Positions 17,351-26,761 of a DNA stretch of 45,177 nucleotides are shown here, piece by piece; position 1 is the stretch's first letter; each line of letters opens with the position of its first letter. Both the position numbers and the translations under genes were made by a program. The notes beneath the pieces were generated by a model. That model saw nothing but the letters and a program-made list of their open reading frames with translations, ran no database searches and had not been told where the DNA came from. The stretch comes from Clostridium sp. Cult2 (GTDB lineage Bacteria; Bacillota; Clostridia; Tissierellales; Tepidimicrobiaceae): contig NZ_PPXX01000030.1 of assembly GCF_021655075.1 (NCBI RefSeq), positions 1 through 45,177 of the forward strand, in the 5' to 3' direction.

Positions 17351-18648
17351 TTAACTCCTGTTGTGCAAAAATAAAAGTGTAATTGGTTATATTACTAAAA
17401 AATTAAATATGGCATAATCAATATTGGTGATAAGGTATCTATTTCAAAGATTGCAGAGAATATTGTTAAGATCAAAGATAAAAGCTGTATCTCCCGATTT
17501 CTAAGTAATTCTCCCTGGATGATGAATTGCTTAATTACAATCGTTTAGCCTATATAAAACAACTTTTGAATAATTAGCTAGAATCCAATGATATTGGTTT
17601 TCTTGTAATTGATGATACAGTTAATCAAAAGAATATTAGGACTAAATCAATGGAAGCCTTAGTTTTTCATTATTCACATTCTCTAGGTAGAGCCTGCTGG
17701 TCTCATTGTGTAATAACCTCACATTTTGTGTCAGGGCCTTATTCAATATCATTGCAATTTAAACCCTATTACAGGGAGAAAAAATGTGAAGAACTTAGGA
17801 TATCTTTTCAAAGCAAAACAGATATTGCCAAAAAATTTATACAGAATTTTGATAAACCATCTAAACTTGAAAAAATATATATCCTCATGGATAGCTGGTA
17901 TACTAGTAATTCATTAATAGATGAGGCTTTATCAAGAAATTACTATTTGATTGGTGGAGTAAGATTTAATCGAAATTTCTACCCTGATGTTAATAAAATT
18001 AAAATCTATGAATTTGCCACTAATCTTAATCCAAATACCCTAGACTCCGTTACCGTCAGGGGCAAAGAATACAAAGTATATCGTTATCATGTAAGGTTGC
18101 CTAAACCGATAATAAGGTGCTTTTAATATCATTTGAAGTTAGAAAAGCTGGATTTGAAAAACCTGTATACATTCTCAGTACAGATATCACGCTTGATAAT
18201 AAGACAATTATAGATTATTATCTTGTCAGATGGAATATTGAAACTAGCTATCGGTATTTTAAAGAGAACCTAGCTTTTGATGGATATCGTATAGGAAGCC
18301 AAATATCTATTGAAAGATACTTTTTAGTATGTTTTTGGCATATGCTTTTCTAGAAGTCTTTAGAGTTTCTAATAAGGAGTTATCCCTTAAAACAATTGGA
18401 GAAATAATTATCCATCATAAAAACATAACTGTCAAAAAATTTATTAGCTATATCTATTATCAAGAAAGACAAAATGTACCTTAAAAAAACTTATACATCT
18501 CATTAAAATTGCCTGCATAGTTTTTTAAAAAAAATATCAGGATACAAAGAGTTAGTATATGCTTTTTTATTGGCGCTTATAGGATGTACGACATTTATTA
18601 TCCTATAATGGAAAACAAGATCTAAAATTTGTATAACAGGAGTTATTA
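17349..18648 (+). mobile_element. IS4/IS701-like insertion sequence, copy 2, with ends
   Basis: The element runs from 17354 to 18643. Its left end ACTCCTGTTGTGCAAA matches the reverse complement of the right end TTTGTATAACAGGAGT with two mismatches. Both sides are flanked by TATTA (17349-17353 and 18644-18648), a plausible 5-base target duplication. A subterminal inverted repeat in the right end is shared with copy 1. It inserted next to the truncated group II intron. Confidence 0.75.
17415..18528 (+). pseudogene. IS4/IS701-like transposase, copy 2 (decayed)
   Basis: Close relative of the copy 1 transposase. The reading frame can be followed from IGDKVSISKIAEN through VIDDTVNQKNIRTKSMEAL, HYSHSLGRACWSHC, MDSWYTSNSLIDEA and RWNIETSYRYF to LKIACIVF. 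The N-terminal region is deleted (copy 1 has MNKPQL and more upstream). A stop occurs near 17577, a one-base loss lies near 18098, and another frame change follows near 18340. Transposition activity is lost unless supplied by another copy. Confidence 0.75.
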
Positions 18649-18667
18649 ACTTATTGTGATTAGTATA

Positions 18668-18702
18668 GGAATCAGTCTTTAAGGGCTGGTTTCTTTTTTA
18701 TT
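18668..18702 (+). terminator. Weak hairpin with T-run
   Basis: GAATCAGTC and GGGCTGGTTTC can pair with wobbles around a short loop and are followed by TTTTTT. It may be a leftover terminator of a gene removed by the IS; no intact gene is upstream. Confidence 0.35.
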
Positions 18703-18871
18703 GATAACTATTTTCTTAGGTGATTTGTCCTATAAGTAAACTTAACGTTAATAGGACTATTACCTTATTATTCTAAAATGTGAAAAATATAACCCATGAA
18801 CTATAGGTTTTAATAGGCTAATCCATTATAATTATTATACAATACAATAAGAAGAAATGGGGGGATTAGCT

Positions 18872-20362
18872 GTGTTGAGTAATAGAAGGTCCTTTTCCAT
18901 TATATTAGTGATACTAATGATATTTAGTAGTATGGGAGTATTTGCTGATAATAATGGAAAAGGAAAAGTTAGTATGGAAGATATGGATTTGAGTGGACTG
19001 AAATGGGTTGAAGAACCAAGCTTTGGTGAATTTAAGAATAAGAAGTTTGAAGTCCATGGGAAGCTAGAAATACCAAAGGAGTGTAAGGGAACAACTATAG
19101 TGAAATTAGAAGTTAATGGTTTTAATGTTGTTCCAATGAAAGATGGTTCTTTTTCAAAATCTATTTTCATCAACTCGGAGGTCTATATTAAGGTTTTTGT
19201 GGGTAAGGATGAAGTAAAGGATTTAGCTAAAACTTTAGTCTATTTAGAAGATTCTACTAACGTAGATAAAGTAATAGCTATGATAGATGCTTTACCTGAT
19301 ATGGAAGATTTAAAGTTAAGTGATAAGGAATCTGTTGAAGAAGCTAGGTTGGCATATGAAAATTTGACGGATTTGGAGAAAAAAGCAGTAACCAACTTAG
19401 ATAAATTAATAGCTGCCCTAGAGAAGATAGAACATCTAGAAGAAGAAGCTCAGGATAAATACTTTTTCCCAACAATATATATGAATGTTCCTGAGCCAAT
19501 GGGTATATTTAATTATTCAAATATACATTTTGAAGGTTATGTTACAAATGTTAAATATCTAGACAAAATACTAGTAGATAATAATGAAGCAGATTTAGAA
19601 TATCTAGAATATGCTGAAGTAAAAAATTTAGCAGGAAATATTGTATATAGAGGTTCTGCTTATAAATTCAATATAACTTTAGAATTAGAAGATAAAGCCC
19701 ATGCTATTTATGTAGAAGCAATTTCTCAATCAGGTCAAAGAGGGGGTTTTGCAAGAAGGTTTTGGGTGGATACAACAGCACCTGAATTAAATATAACCGT
19801 GAAGGATAGAGAGGTGACTTCTGATACAGCTGAATTGGAAATAAATATGAAGGATATGTTTGGATATTTAAGACTATATGAATTTGATAGCCATATATAT
19901 TTATATGATAGAAACTATAGCTATCCTGTTGACGAAACTATGACATGGAGTGTAAGTCTTGATATTGGTGAAAATGTATTTCCTTATACTCTAGTGGATG
20001 GAGCAGGCAATAAAACAACGAAAGAAATAACTATAATTAGAGAAGAAGATAACCAACCCTATATAGAAAAAGTTATCTATCAAAAGACAAATCATCCAAA
20101 TCCTCATCAATATAGTTTATATGGAGTCAAAAACTTACCAGGAGATCATTATAGATTATATGCTAAAACAAAGACCGGTGAAGTAATAGAACCTGAATTT
20201 ACTACTGCCACGCCAATTACAAGTTGGGCAAGATGGACCACATTGAAAGTGGCTCCTGAAGATATTGTTAATTTTGATGTAGGCATATATACTAAAGATA
20301 AATACAATAAATATACAGAAGTATTAAAAATGACAAATATACCTTTTTATTATGATAATTGA
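18872..20362 (+). CDS. Secreted protein with helical repeat and beta-sandwich domains
   Basis: Protein of about 496 residues with a signal peptide (positive RR, hydrophobic SIILVILMIFSSMGVFA, cut near A-D). An acidic Ig-like N-terminal part is followed, near residues 120-190, by a helical segment of the type VIAMIDALP...LSDKESVEEARLAYENLT, known from many clostridial surface proteins. Beta-rich domains follow, including WVDTTAPELNITVKDREV and a VDGAGNKTTKEI motif of Big/bacterial Ig type. No anchor such as SLH or LPxTG is visible. GTG at 18872 is preferred because GGGGGG lies 7 bases upstream; an ATG at 18857 is in the same frame. Its role is unknown; a cell-wall or extracellular function is likely. 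Confidence 0.7.
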   Translation: MLSNRRSFSIILVILMIFSSMGVFADNNGKGKVSMEDMDLSGLKWVEEPSFGEFKNKKFEVHGKLEIPKECKGTTIVKLEVNGFNVVPMKDGSFSKSIFINSEVYIKVFVGKDEVKDLAKTLVYLEDSTNVDKVIAMIDALPDMEDLKLSDKESVEEARLAYENLTDLEKKAVTNLDKLIAALEKIEHLEEEAQDKYFFPTIYMNVPEPMGIFNYSNIHFEGYVTNVKYLDKILVDNNEADLEYLEYAEVKNLAGNIVYRGSAYKFNITLELEDKAHAIYVEAISQSGQRGGFARRFWVDTTAPELNITVKDREVTSDTAELEINMKDMFGYLRLYEFDSHIYLYDRNYSYPVDETMTWSVSLDIGENVFPYTLVDGAGNKTTKEITIIREEDNQPYIEKVIYQKTNHPNPHQYSLYGVKNLPGDHYRLYAKTKTGEVIEPEFTTATPITSWARWTTLKVAPEDIVNFDVGIYTKDKYNKYTEVLKMTNIPFYYDN

Positions 20363-20380
20363 ATATCAGAAGTTAACTTA

Positions 20381-20406
20381 AGGGACCAGCTTAATAGTTG
20401 GTCCCT
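20381..20406. terminator. Hairpin between convergent genes
   Basis: AGGGACCAGC pairs with GTTGGTCCCT around 6 bases, between the secreted-protein gene and the minus-strand relics. There is no clear T-run on either side, so its strength as a terminator is uncertain. Confidence 0.5.
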
Positions 20407-20697
20407 ACTTGAAATATTTACCATAATAATAGGTTCTTAAACCTAGATATTTTTTTAAACGTCTATCCAATGTTTCTTTATACTTTTCCATATATTTGTA
20501 TTGGAAAAATCTAATTAAAAGTCTCATGGCACCAATTAAAAGGAAAATACCTATAAGGATAATAGGTGCATTCTCTGGCAAATTAGGAAGTATGTTTTGG
20601 GGGATTTAATCACCATATGAATCTCCAATACCACCTGTAATGTCTTCATCCATTTCCATTCTTGGTCTATTAATACTACCCCACAATCCTCTATCAT
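20405..20697 (-). pseudogene. C-terminal relic of a transglutaminase-like membrane protein
   Basis: Minus-strand frame that starts inside a gene without its front: GLWGSINRPRMEMDEDITGG, a TAA at 20608, then in the same frame PQNILPNLPENAPIILIGI with one membrane segment and a basic tail ending YYYGKYFK. Order after MoxR and DUF58 suggests it was the transglutaminase-like (DUF4129-type) gene of the usual moxR-DUF58-TGase cluster. Only the last membrane segment and tail survive, so the identification rests mainly on context. Confidence 0.45.
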
Positions 20698-21689
20698 CTA
20701 CATTAAAATTTGAAGTTCCTGAGTCTTCAATAAAATTCCAAGAGTACCCATGGATTTGTCTAGGTTTGGAGTAATAATGATAACTGTTGCATCCTTTCCA
20801 AGGGCATCTATTCTTGTTTTGAGAAAAGAATTAAAATCCATAGCCCCATTCCCTTTAAATTTAGCAAAAGTGGATAAGAAAGGTTTAATATGAAATTTTT
20901 GTTGTCCCTGTATATTAATAATATTTTCATCCTCTTGGGTTTGAAAATTTACTGGGATATTTTGATTAATATAGTAATTTACTATGCTAAGACCAATATC
21001 TGCTGCCTTATCCTCTAGACGACGTTCTACATCTTTTTCAAATAGTTTATGGTAATTGTCAATAAATACTGTAACATGAGTATCCCCTCGATTTTCGTAG
21101 TCTTTTACTATAAGATTATCTGATTTTGCTGACAGTTTCCAATGAATTGATTTCACAGAATCTCCTTTTGTTCAACTGCAGTTATTCTAAAAGTAGAGAG
21201 ATTGATTATCTCTGGATAGACTAAAAGGGATATTTCAGATGTAATTTTCTTTTTTAATGCATAAAATCCAAATACATCCCGAAGGGTAATTTCTATTTCC
21301 CCAATCTCATAATAACCTCGTCTTTTTAAAGTTATTGTTTCACCATGGGTGAATGATTTCTTAGCTTTTAACATAGTCATAACCGTTGATGAATCTATTC
21401 CCGTTAAATTTTTCGAAATATTGCTTTGAATTTCTAAATAGGGGATATTAAATCTGCTATTATTATTTACCTCATACTTTATGGTGATTTTATCTCCAGC
21501 ATATAGAGATTCTCTTGGAATTTGGACAGAACCTTTAAGCCTATTAAGAATAATTAGGCTATGGAATAGAGGAAGTAAAAAAGTAAGTATAAATATATAG
21601 AATATAAAATAGGGCATAGTTCCACCAACAAAAAGTAGAAAGGCAAGTATGATTAAAAATATTGGAAGTATAATCTTCATATTAGGCAT
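20698..21689 (-). pseudogene. DUF58-domain protein, broken by an internal deletion
   Basis: Two frames make up one DUF58 protein. The upstream part (21153-21689) has two membrane segments and a beta-rich domain up to YPEIINLSTFRITAVEQK. The downstream part (20698-21156) begins KSIHWKLSAKSDNLIVKDYE, the DUF58 signature. The stretch that normally joins them and carries a REY...GD motif is missing, and the join is out of frame near 21156. DUF58 proteins act with MoxR ATPases in envelope or metal-linked processes. The gene should be inactive. Confidence 0.75.
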
Positions 21690-22026
21690 TTGATATCACC
21701 GGTATAAATACACGTTTAAATACTCCTTTTAGAATTTCCTCCATATTCTTTCGTTCGATTCTAGCTTCTGGTGAAAGGATTAATCGATGACCAAGGACGG
21801 GCATTATCATTTCCTTTGCATCATCAGGAATAACATAGTTTCTACCTTCTAAGAAGGCTTTTGCTAAAGTGGTTTTTCCTACTCCAGGAATGTCTTCTAT
21901 TAAAAGATGACCTTTAGCAAGTATAGCTATTAAAACCTTTTCAATAACCTCATCTTTCCCTATGATAACCTTCTTTATATTTTCTAGAATATCCAAAGCT
22001 TTTTTGTTATCCATTTTATCCCCCAC
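21682..22026 (-). pseudogene. MoxR AAA+ ATPase with a large internal deletion
   Basis: An open frame of 114 residues that joins the front of a MoxR ATPase ([20 protein letters not shown] and the Walker [11 protein letters not shown]) directly to its C-terminal end ([31 protein letters not shown]). Intact MoxR proteins are about 310-320 residues, so roughly 200 are gone, including Walker B and the sensor regions. The frame is kept, so a short protein could be made but could not hydrolyse ATP. It overlaps the DUF58 gene by 8 bases, the original operon arrangement. Confidence 0.8.
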
Positions 22027-22374
22027 TTTATAACATTCTATGGCATATTTACAACCTTTTTCTTTATTTACATTTTATACCCTACCTTACATTATATCAC
22101 ACAACAAATATGACTTATGAAAGGAGTTAGTTTATTTATGGAAAACAAGGTAAATTGATAGAAAAATTAGTGGAAAATAATAGGGGGAAAATAATTACAT
22201 TGGAAGAAAAAAGTAATAAGGAATAAATAGAAGACATAAATATTTGATAACATAACTTTAGTTCTGCAATTTTAAAAGCTATATTACCAATGTTGGGCTA
22301 ATACTCCTTAATATGAATATTTATCCGGTAAATTTATATAGAATGTCTCTATGTCAACTTTTAGTTTTTTAAAA
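22027..22374. other. Intergenic stretch with short relic frames
   Basis: About 350 bases between the MoxR relic and a transposase relic. A six-codon frame (MENKVN) sits behind a GAAAGGAG site near 2130 bases after 20000, and a short plus-strand frame reads GKIITLEEKSNKE. I see no intact gene, tRNA or terminator. Confidence 0.4.
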
Positions 22375-23425
22375 CTAGGCTATTTTAAGCTGGTTATAAA
22401 CATCTATAATCGATACATTGTTTTTGGCTTTATGATAGATATATAGTACAAATTCTATGGTTGATATATATCTTTGATAATCAATAGATTCTCCTATAGT
22501 CCTTATCATAAATTTACTTTGTAATATTCTGAATATCTCTAGGAAGTTTATTGCTAAAAATACAATAAGAAAGTATCTTTCAATGGATAATAAGCTATGT
22601 ACTTTATATTTATCAAATCCTAAGTTTGCTTTCAGATATTTATAACTAGTTTTAACAGCCCATCGCTTTGAATAATACTTAATTATTGTTTTAGCATCTA
22701 GTTCAATATTTGTTGACATTAGAAAAACAGGTTTTTTAAACCATTTCCATCAACTTCATAATAAGTTACTACTAAGGCATTCTCTATTTTGTAATTGGTT
22801 CTTCATAAGTGTATACTCTATATTTTTTGCCTTTGACGGTCACGACATCTAAAGCACTAGGGTCTATATACTCTGTAAATTGAGAAAGCTGTAGTTTTGT
22901 TCCTTTAGGAGATATAAGTCTATTGGATTTTAATGCACCTATAAAATGATAACCCTGCCTGAGGTTAGCATAAATAACATCCTTATTACTATATCAAGAG
23001 TCTGTTAGGACATAGATTTTTTCACGTTTTGACGGTGCTTTAAAATTATTTATAAGTTCTTCAGCTATTTGCATTTTACTTTTAAAAGGCCTATCTATAT
23101 TTTGGTATTTCTCTTTCCTATAGTAGGGATAATAATCAATTGGAGTTGATATATCCCCTACAGTAAAGTTTGAGGTAACCATACAATGAGACCATATATT
23201 CTTACCTTCAGTATGAGAAAAATGATAGTCCAAACTTTCTATTTTCTTAGCACTGGGTTTAGGATTAACTGTATCATCTGGGATTTCTATTTTAAAATTT
23301 ACCATCCCACACAGATGTGCTTAAAAACCTGTAAATACGGCTACTATCCTTAGTAGTTAAAACAGCTCCAGATATTGAAGAAATTGATTTATTGCTATGC
23401 ACGGTGATTAAGCCATGAATCGAAT
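22375..23425 (-). pseudogene. Third IS4/IS701-like transposase, divergent and decayed
   Basis: Minus-strand relic of the same transposase family as the copies at 2016 and 17415 but clearly divergent in sequence. Recognisable parts in order are SSRIYRFLSTSVWD near 23350, DDTVNPKPSAKKIESLDYHF, WSHCMVTSNF, PYYRKEKY, VLTDS followed by TGA where relatives have Trp (DSWY), and a C-terminal part KTSYKYLKANLGFDKYK with ISLLSIERYFLIVFLA-like ends. At least two more frame changes lie between 22720 and 23000. Inverted repeat ends were not found. Confidence 0.7.
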
Positions 23426-23432
23426 TGTTTAA

Positions 23433-23860
23433 ATGATTTATCTATGGTTTAGAAATACCATAATTTATATCTTCAATATAGTTGCAAATTTCTTGTTTAT
23501 TATTTTCTATATACTGACTGATTTAATAGCGAGTTTTGCCCGTTTTGTATATAATCTATTGTCAGATATACCAACGGTGGTAGCATTTGGAGCCATTGCA
23601 GGGGTAATGGAGGCTTATTTCATAATGTTTTCCCATTCTAGGATAATAACATTAGTTCCATTTATTCCATTTTTCATGAAGGTGCCAGCTCCAATCTTTC
23701 TATTCATATGGTTCATAAATCAACTTTGTTCAGGTATTTATGGAATTGCAAGTGGAATAGCCTGGTGGGCTCATATATTTGGGTTTTTATCGGGAATGTT
23801 TTTATATAAAAAATTCCTTATAAAAAGATTCAAGGATAGAAGGAGAATTCAAATGGCAAG
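23433..23860 (+). pseudogene. Rhomboid-family protease relic
   Basis: The C-terminal part of a rhomboid intramembrane protease. LSDIPTVVAFGAIAGVMEAYF aligns with the usual active-site segment PTVGASGAIAGVMGAYF, but the GASG box reads VAFG, so the catalytic serine is replaced by phenylalanine. The second catalytic region WWAHIFGFLSG keeps its histidine. The N-terminal membrane segments are missing or scrambled, and the frame runs on without a stop into the acyltransferase start. It should have no protease activity. Confidence 0.65.
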
Positions 23861-24890
23861 ACGTAAAGAGATAAAAGAATTATACTACATTGCCATAGGA
23901 ATATTGATTATTCACGCTATAGGTGGGTTTGCAGTTAGTTCGGAATATGGCACAAAAGCCATGTATTTAGGTATATTTTTAAATCAATTCTTTAGATTTG
24001 GTAGTCCTATTTTTATGATGGTGTCGGGATTAGTGTTATTTTATAATTATAGATTCTTAGACGAATTCGATATTAGTAATTTTATAAGGAAAAGGTAAAA
24101 TTGATACTAATACCCTATAACCTTTGGTCAATTATCTATTTTTTATATGATTCCTATGCATACTCACTATCTATAAACAAGCAAAGTCTATTAACCCTTG
24201 GCAGAGATATATTATTAGGGGAAAGTTTTGCCCATTGATATTTCATATTCTAGATTTTTCAATTTTATATAGTATTAGCATTATTAATAAAATACTTAAC
24301 AAAACCAGTGGAAGAGAAGTCCTTTAGGGTATTTGCCTTTTTCTTCATATTCCAGGGCATAATCCTTCTATATGGTCATTATTTTAAAAATCCTAATGCA
24401 ACGGGAATAATCAAGACTTTCAACCAATATAATTGGAAAACTTTGTTTGCCTGGTCCTTTTATTTCATGACAGGTTGACTAATGGGCATGCATTATGAAA
24501 GGCTAGTAAACTTTGTGGAAAGAAATATAAAAAAGATATTCGTAGCATATGTATCTACAACCGTCGTTTATATTGGACAAGTATACTATAATATTTGGAT
24601 TCATAGTGGTAGGGATTATTATGGAAAATTTTAGCACCCATTCCTTTGGAATATATTTTTCTCATCCATTAATATTGGAGGAAATAAAAAGACATCTAAT
24701 AGGGAGTTTTCCTAACCACATAGGATATAGCAGACTGTCTTCTCTAATATTAATATGTGGAATGGGTTTAGCTATAACATTTATTTTTGTATTATTAGTT
24801 AGAATTTTAGACAGTCGCTGGATACCCATAGGCAAAGTGCTTAAATATACATTAAAAAAAAGAGGGGAAAAGGTGTCAGACTTGCAATAG
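23853..24890 (+). pseudogene. Acyltransferase-3 family membrane protein, broken
   Basis: Relic of a multi-span acyltransferase_3 protein, which transfers acyl groups to cell-surface sugars. The start MARRKEIKELYYIAIGILII (ATG 23853, after AAGGAGA) leads through RFGSPIFMMVSGLVLFYNY and a frame change near 24098. Then come LILIPYNLWSIIYFLYDSYA, two stops near 24236 and 24256, a stop near 24478 (MTG-stop-LMGMHYE) and a further frame change near 24600, ending in SHPLILEEIKRHLIG and several membrane segments. Expected length is about 340 residues. Confidence 0.7.
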
Positions 24891-24932
24891 ATGAGCAGTT
24901 TTAAAATAGGAAATAATATCCTGAATAAAAGG

Positions 24933-24964
24933 TTTAAACCGGATTTCTTGGGATCCGGTTTAAA
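24933..24964 (-). terminator. Terminator of the deoR-type gene
   Basis: TTTAAACCGGAT and ATCCGGTTTAAA form a perfect 12-base stem around 8 bases. Read on the minus strand it is followed by CCTTTTATTC, so it most likely ends the regulator transcript. Confidence 0.7.
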
Positions 24965-25028
24965 GGGATTTCTCATTGAGATTTTTCTTAGTATTTGTAG
25001 GAAGATTATAGGGCTAATTTTATTTAAA

Positions 25029-25814
25029 TTAATATTTTGAAATAGGAACTTTAATTATTGTTGTTAATTCTGATAATTTATTTAGTTTTGTTGAGAAAGA
25101 ATCAGGAAAGTTCTCATCAGTTATTAAGTAGTCAATCTCTTGCCAATTGGCATATTGCACAAGTGCGCTTGATTTGGTTTTTGTACTGTCGGCAAGAACG
25201 ATATTTGTACTCGTATTTTCAATAACAATTTTTTTTATTTCAGCATCATCAAACTCAACAACAGCAGGGCCATTATGTTGTTTAAATCCACTAGAACCTA
25301 AAAAGGATACAGAAATTTTTATTTTATTTAAAAAATTAATAGCACCAAATCCCTTTAGTACTTTAGTAACACTATTGAGTTCGCCTCCTGTAATGTGAAT
25401 AGTATTATTACTATTTGCTAGTATATTGGCAACGCCCAAAGAATTTGTAAATATTGTATATCCAGATTTTAAATTTAATAATTTTGCAAGATAAAGGGGG
25501 GTGCTCCCACCATCAATAAACATAACACCATGTTCAGGTACAAATTCTAATGCTTTCCTTGCAATCGAACTTTTAATATCAGTATTTTCAGTAGAACGTT
25601 GTTCTACTGCCCTAGTAACATATTCTAATGGAGTAATAGCACCTCCATGTTTTTTTTCTGCAACACCAATCTTATTTAGGTAAATCAAATCTTTTCTTAT
25701 AGTTTCTGTAGAAACCCCAAATTGTTTTGATATTTCTGCTGTTTTTATACTTCCGTTGGTCATTAGTATTTCCGCTATCTTTTTTCTTCTTTCTGCAGCA
25801 ATCATTTTATTCAA
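25029..25814 (-). CDS. DeoR-family transcriptional regulator
   Basis: Sugar-type regulator of 261 residues. The N-terminal winged helix includes IKTAEISKQFGVSTETIRKD (about residues 23-42), typical of DeoR; the rest is the DeoR C-terminal sensor domain with MFIDGGSTPLYLAKLL near 98 and a DDAEIKK segment near 188, which bind sugar phosphates in this family. GAAAGGAG lies before the start. It is transcribed away from the hexitol PTS operon, 240 bases apart, and is its likely repressor, responding to a sugar phosphate made by that pathway. Confidence 0.88.
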   Translation of the reverse strand: MNKMIAAERRKKIAEILMTNGSIKTAEISKQFGVSTETIRKDLIYLNKIGVAEKKHGGAITPLEYVTRAVEQRSTENTDIKSSIARKALEFVPEHGVMFIDGGSTPLYLAKLLNLKSGYTIFTNSLGVANILANSNNTIHITGGELNSVTKVLKGFGAINFLNKIKISVSFLGSSGFKQHNGPAVVEFDDAEIKKIVIENTSTNIVLADSTKTKSSALVQYANWQEIDYLITDENFPDSFSTKLNKLSELTTIIKVPISKY

Positions 25815-25925
25815 TGAAGTATTCTCCTTTCAAACGTCTATAATATTTTATTCTATTATAATTTAATTATCATAAAAGTCAAGGTTTTAATTACAGATAA
25901 CTTAAAAATACCAAGTAAAAACAAG

Positions 25926-25954
25926 TTGACATGTTGCGATTAGATTGGTATAAT
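25926..25954 (+). promoter_or_regulatory. Consensus sigma-A promoter of the hexitol PTS operon
   Basis: TTGACA (25926-25931), 17 bases, TATAAT (25949-25954): exact consensus in all positions. A promoter this strong needs tight repression, which fits the divergent DeoR regulator. Confidence 0.88.
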
Positions 25955-25982
25955 ATGAATATAGTTGCGAAACTAGCAATAA
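25933..25982 (+). promoter_or_regulatory. Candidate DeoR operator repeats
   Basis: GTTGCGA occurs twice as a direct repeat, 31 bases apart (25933-25939 between the -35 and -10 boxes, and 25964-25970 just after the start point). The second copy is also half of an inverted pair, TTGC-7 bases-GCAA. The placement over and after the promoter suits repression by the neighbouring regulator. Confidence 0.5.
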
Positions 25983-26054
25983 CTAAAGATATATGAGCTA
26001 TGTTTTTGCTAAAATTACATTATTTTCAATACTATAGTTAAAGGAGACATAATA

Positions 26055-26747
26055 ATGGATGAAAAAAAAATAGTAATTGCACCTTCTATAATGTGTGCAG
26101 ATTTATGTAATTTAGAGAAAAGTGTTAGGGAAATCGAAAAAGAAGGAATAGATACTTTGCATATAGATGTAATTGATGGATATTTTAGTCCAAGCATGCC
26201 ATTGGGGCTCGATACAATTAAACGATTACGGGAGATTACGGATATGAATTTCGATGTCCATATTATGTCTAATAATAATGAATTTTTTATTCAGGAAATG
26301 ATCAAAATCGGTGTCCAGCAAATATCATTTCATTTTGAAAGTAGCACTCATATTGATCGTTACTTAAATTTAATTAAAAAGAATGGCGTTAAGGCGGGGT
26401 TGGCATTAAACCCGGCTACTCCTTTGTCCGTTCTAGATTATTCTTTGCCTCAATGCGAAACTGTTTTGCTAATGCTAATTAATCCAGGATTTGCTAATAA
26501 TAAAGGAGAGAAGCAGGTACCCTATGCAGCGAAAAAAGTAGAAGATTTACATCAATTAATAGAGGAAAGGAAATTAGATGTAAATATTGAAGTTGATGGC
26601 CGTGTATCTTTAGATACTATACCTAGTTTGGTAAAGGCTGGAGCTAATATACTAGTTGCAGGGAGTACGAGTTTATTTATTCCCAATAAAACTATAGCAG
26701 AAAACAAAGAAAACATGGAAAAAAGCATTTTGGAAGGTTTAGTATAA
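26055..26747 (+). CDS. Ribulose-phosphate / allulose-6-phosphate 3-epimerase family protein
   Basis: TIM-barrel epimerase of 230 residues that inverts C3 of a ketose phosphate. Metal and catalytic residues are in place: H37 and D39 (LHIDVIDGYFSP), H69 (FDVHIM) and D of EVDGRVS near residue 180; NPGFANNKGE is the family's NPGF loop. It is closer in feel to AlsE (allulose-6-phosphate to fructose-6-phosphate) than to Rpe, because the HVDVMDGxFVPN motif of Rpe reads HIDVIDGYFSPS. The gene is first in the PTS operon behind AAAGGAG. Alternative: a plain pentose epimerase. Confidence 0.78.
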   Translation: MDEKKIVIAPSIMCADLCNLEKSVREIEKEGIDTLHIDVIDGYFSPSMPLGLDTIKRLREITDMNFDVHIMSNNNEFFIQEMIKIGVQQISFHFESSTHIDRYLNLIKKNGVKAGLALNPATPLSVLDYSLPQCETVLLMLINPGFANNKGEKQVPYAAKKVEDLHQLIEERKLDVNIEVDGRVSLDTIPSLVKAGANILVAGSTSLFIPNKTIAENKENMEKSILEGLV

Positions 26748-26761
26748 GGGGGCTCATTTAA

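Noticed and set aside
23433-24098. Rhomboid-acyltransferase fusion protein as a new architecture.
   Set aside because: The acyltransferase has its own ribosome binding site and ATG, the rhomboid lacks its catalytic serine and front part, and the acyltransferase breaks soon after. The fusion is a result of decay.
13789-24480. In-frame TGA at positions where relatives have Trp (IS110 at 13789, the third IS4/IS701-like transposase near 23000, possibly the acyltransferase near 24478), suggesting UGA recoding.
   Set aside because: Intact genes in the window use TGG for Trp and end with TGA (for example EIIB and the secreted protein). All the TGA cases lie in relics that also have frameshifts, so ordinary decay explains them.
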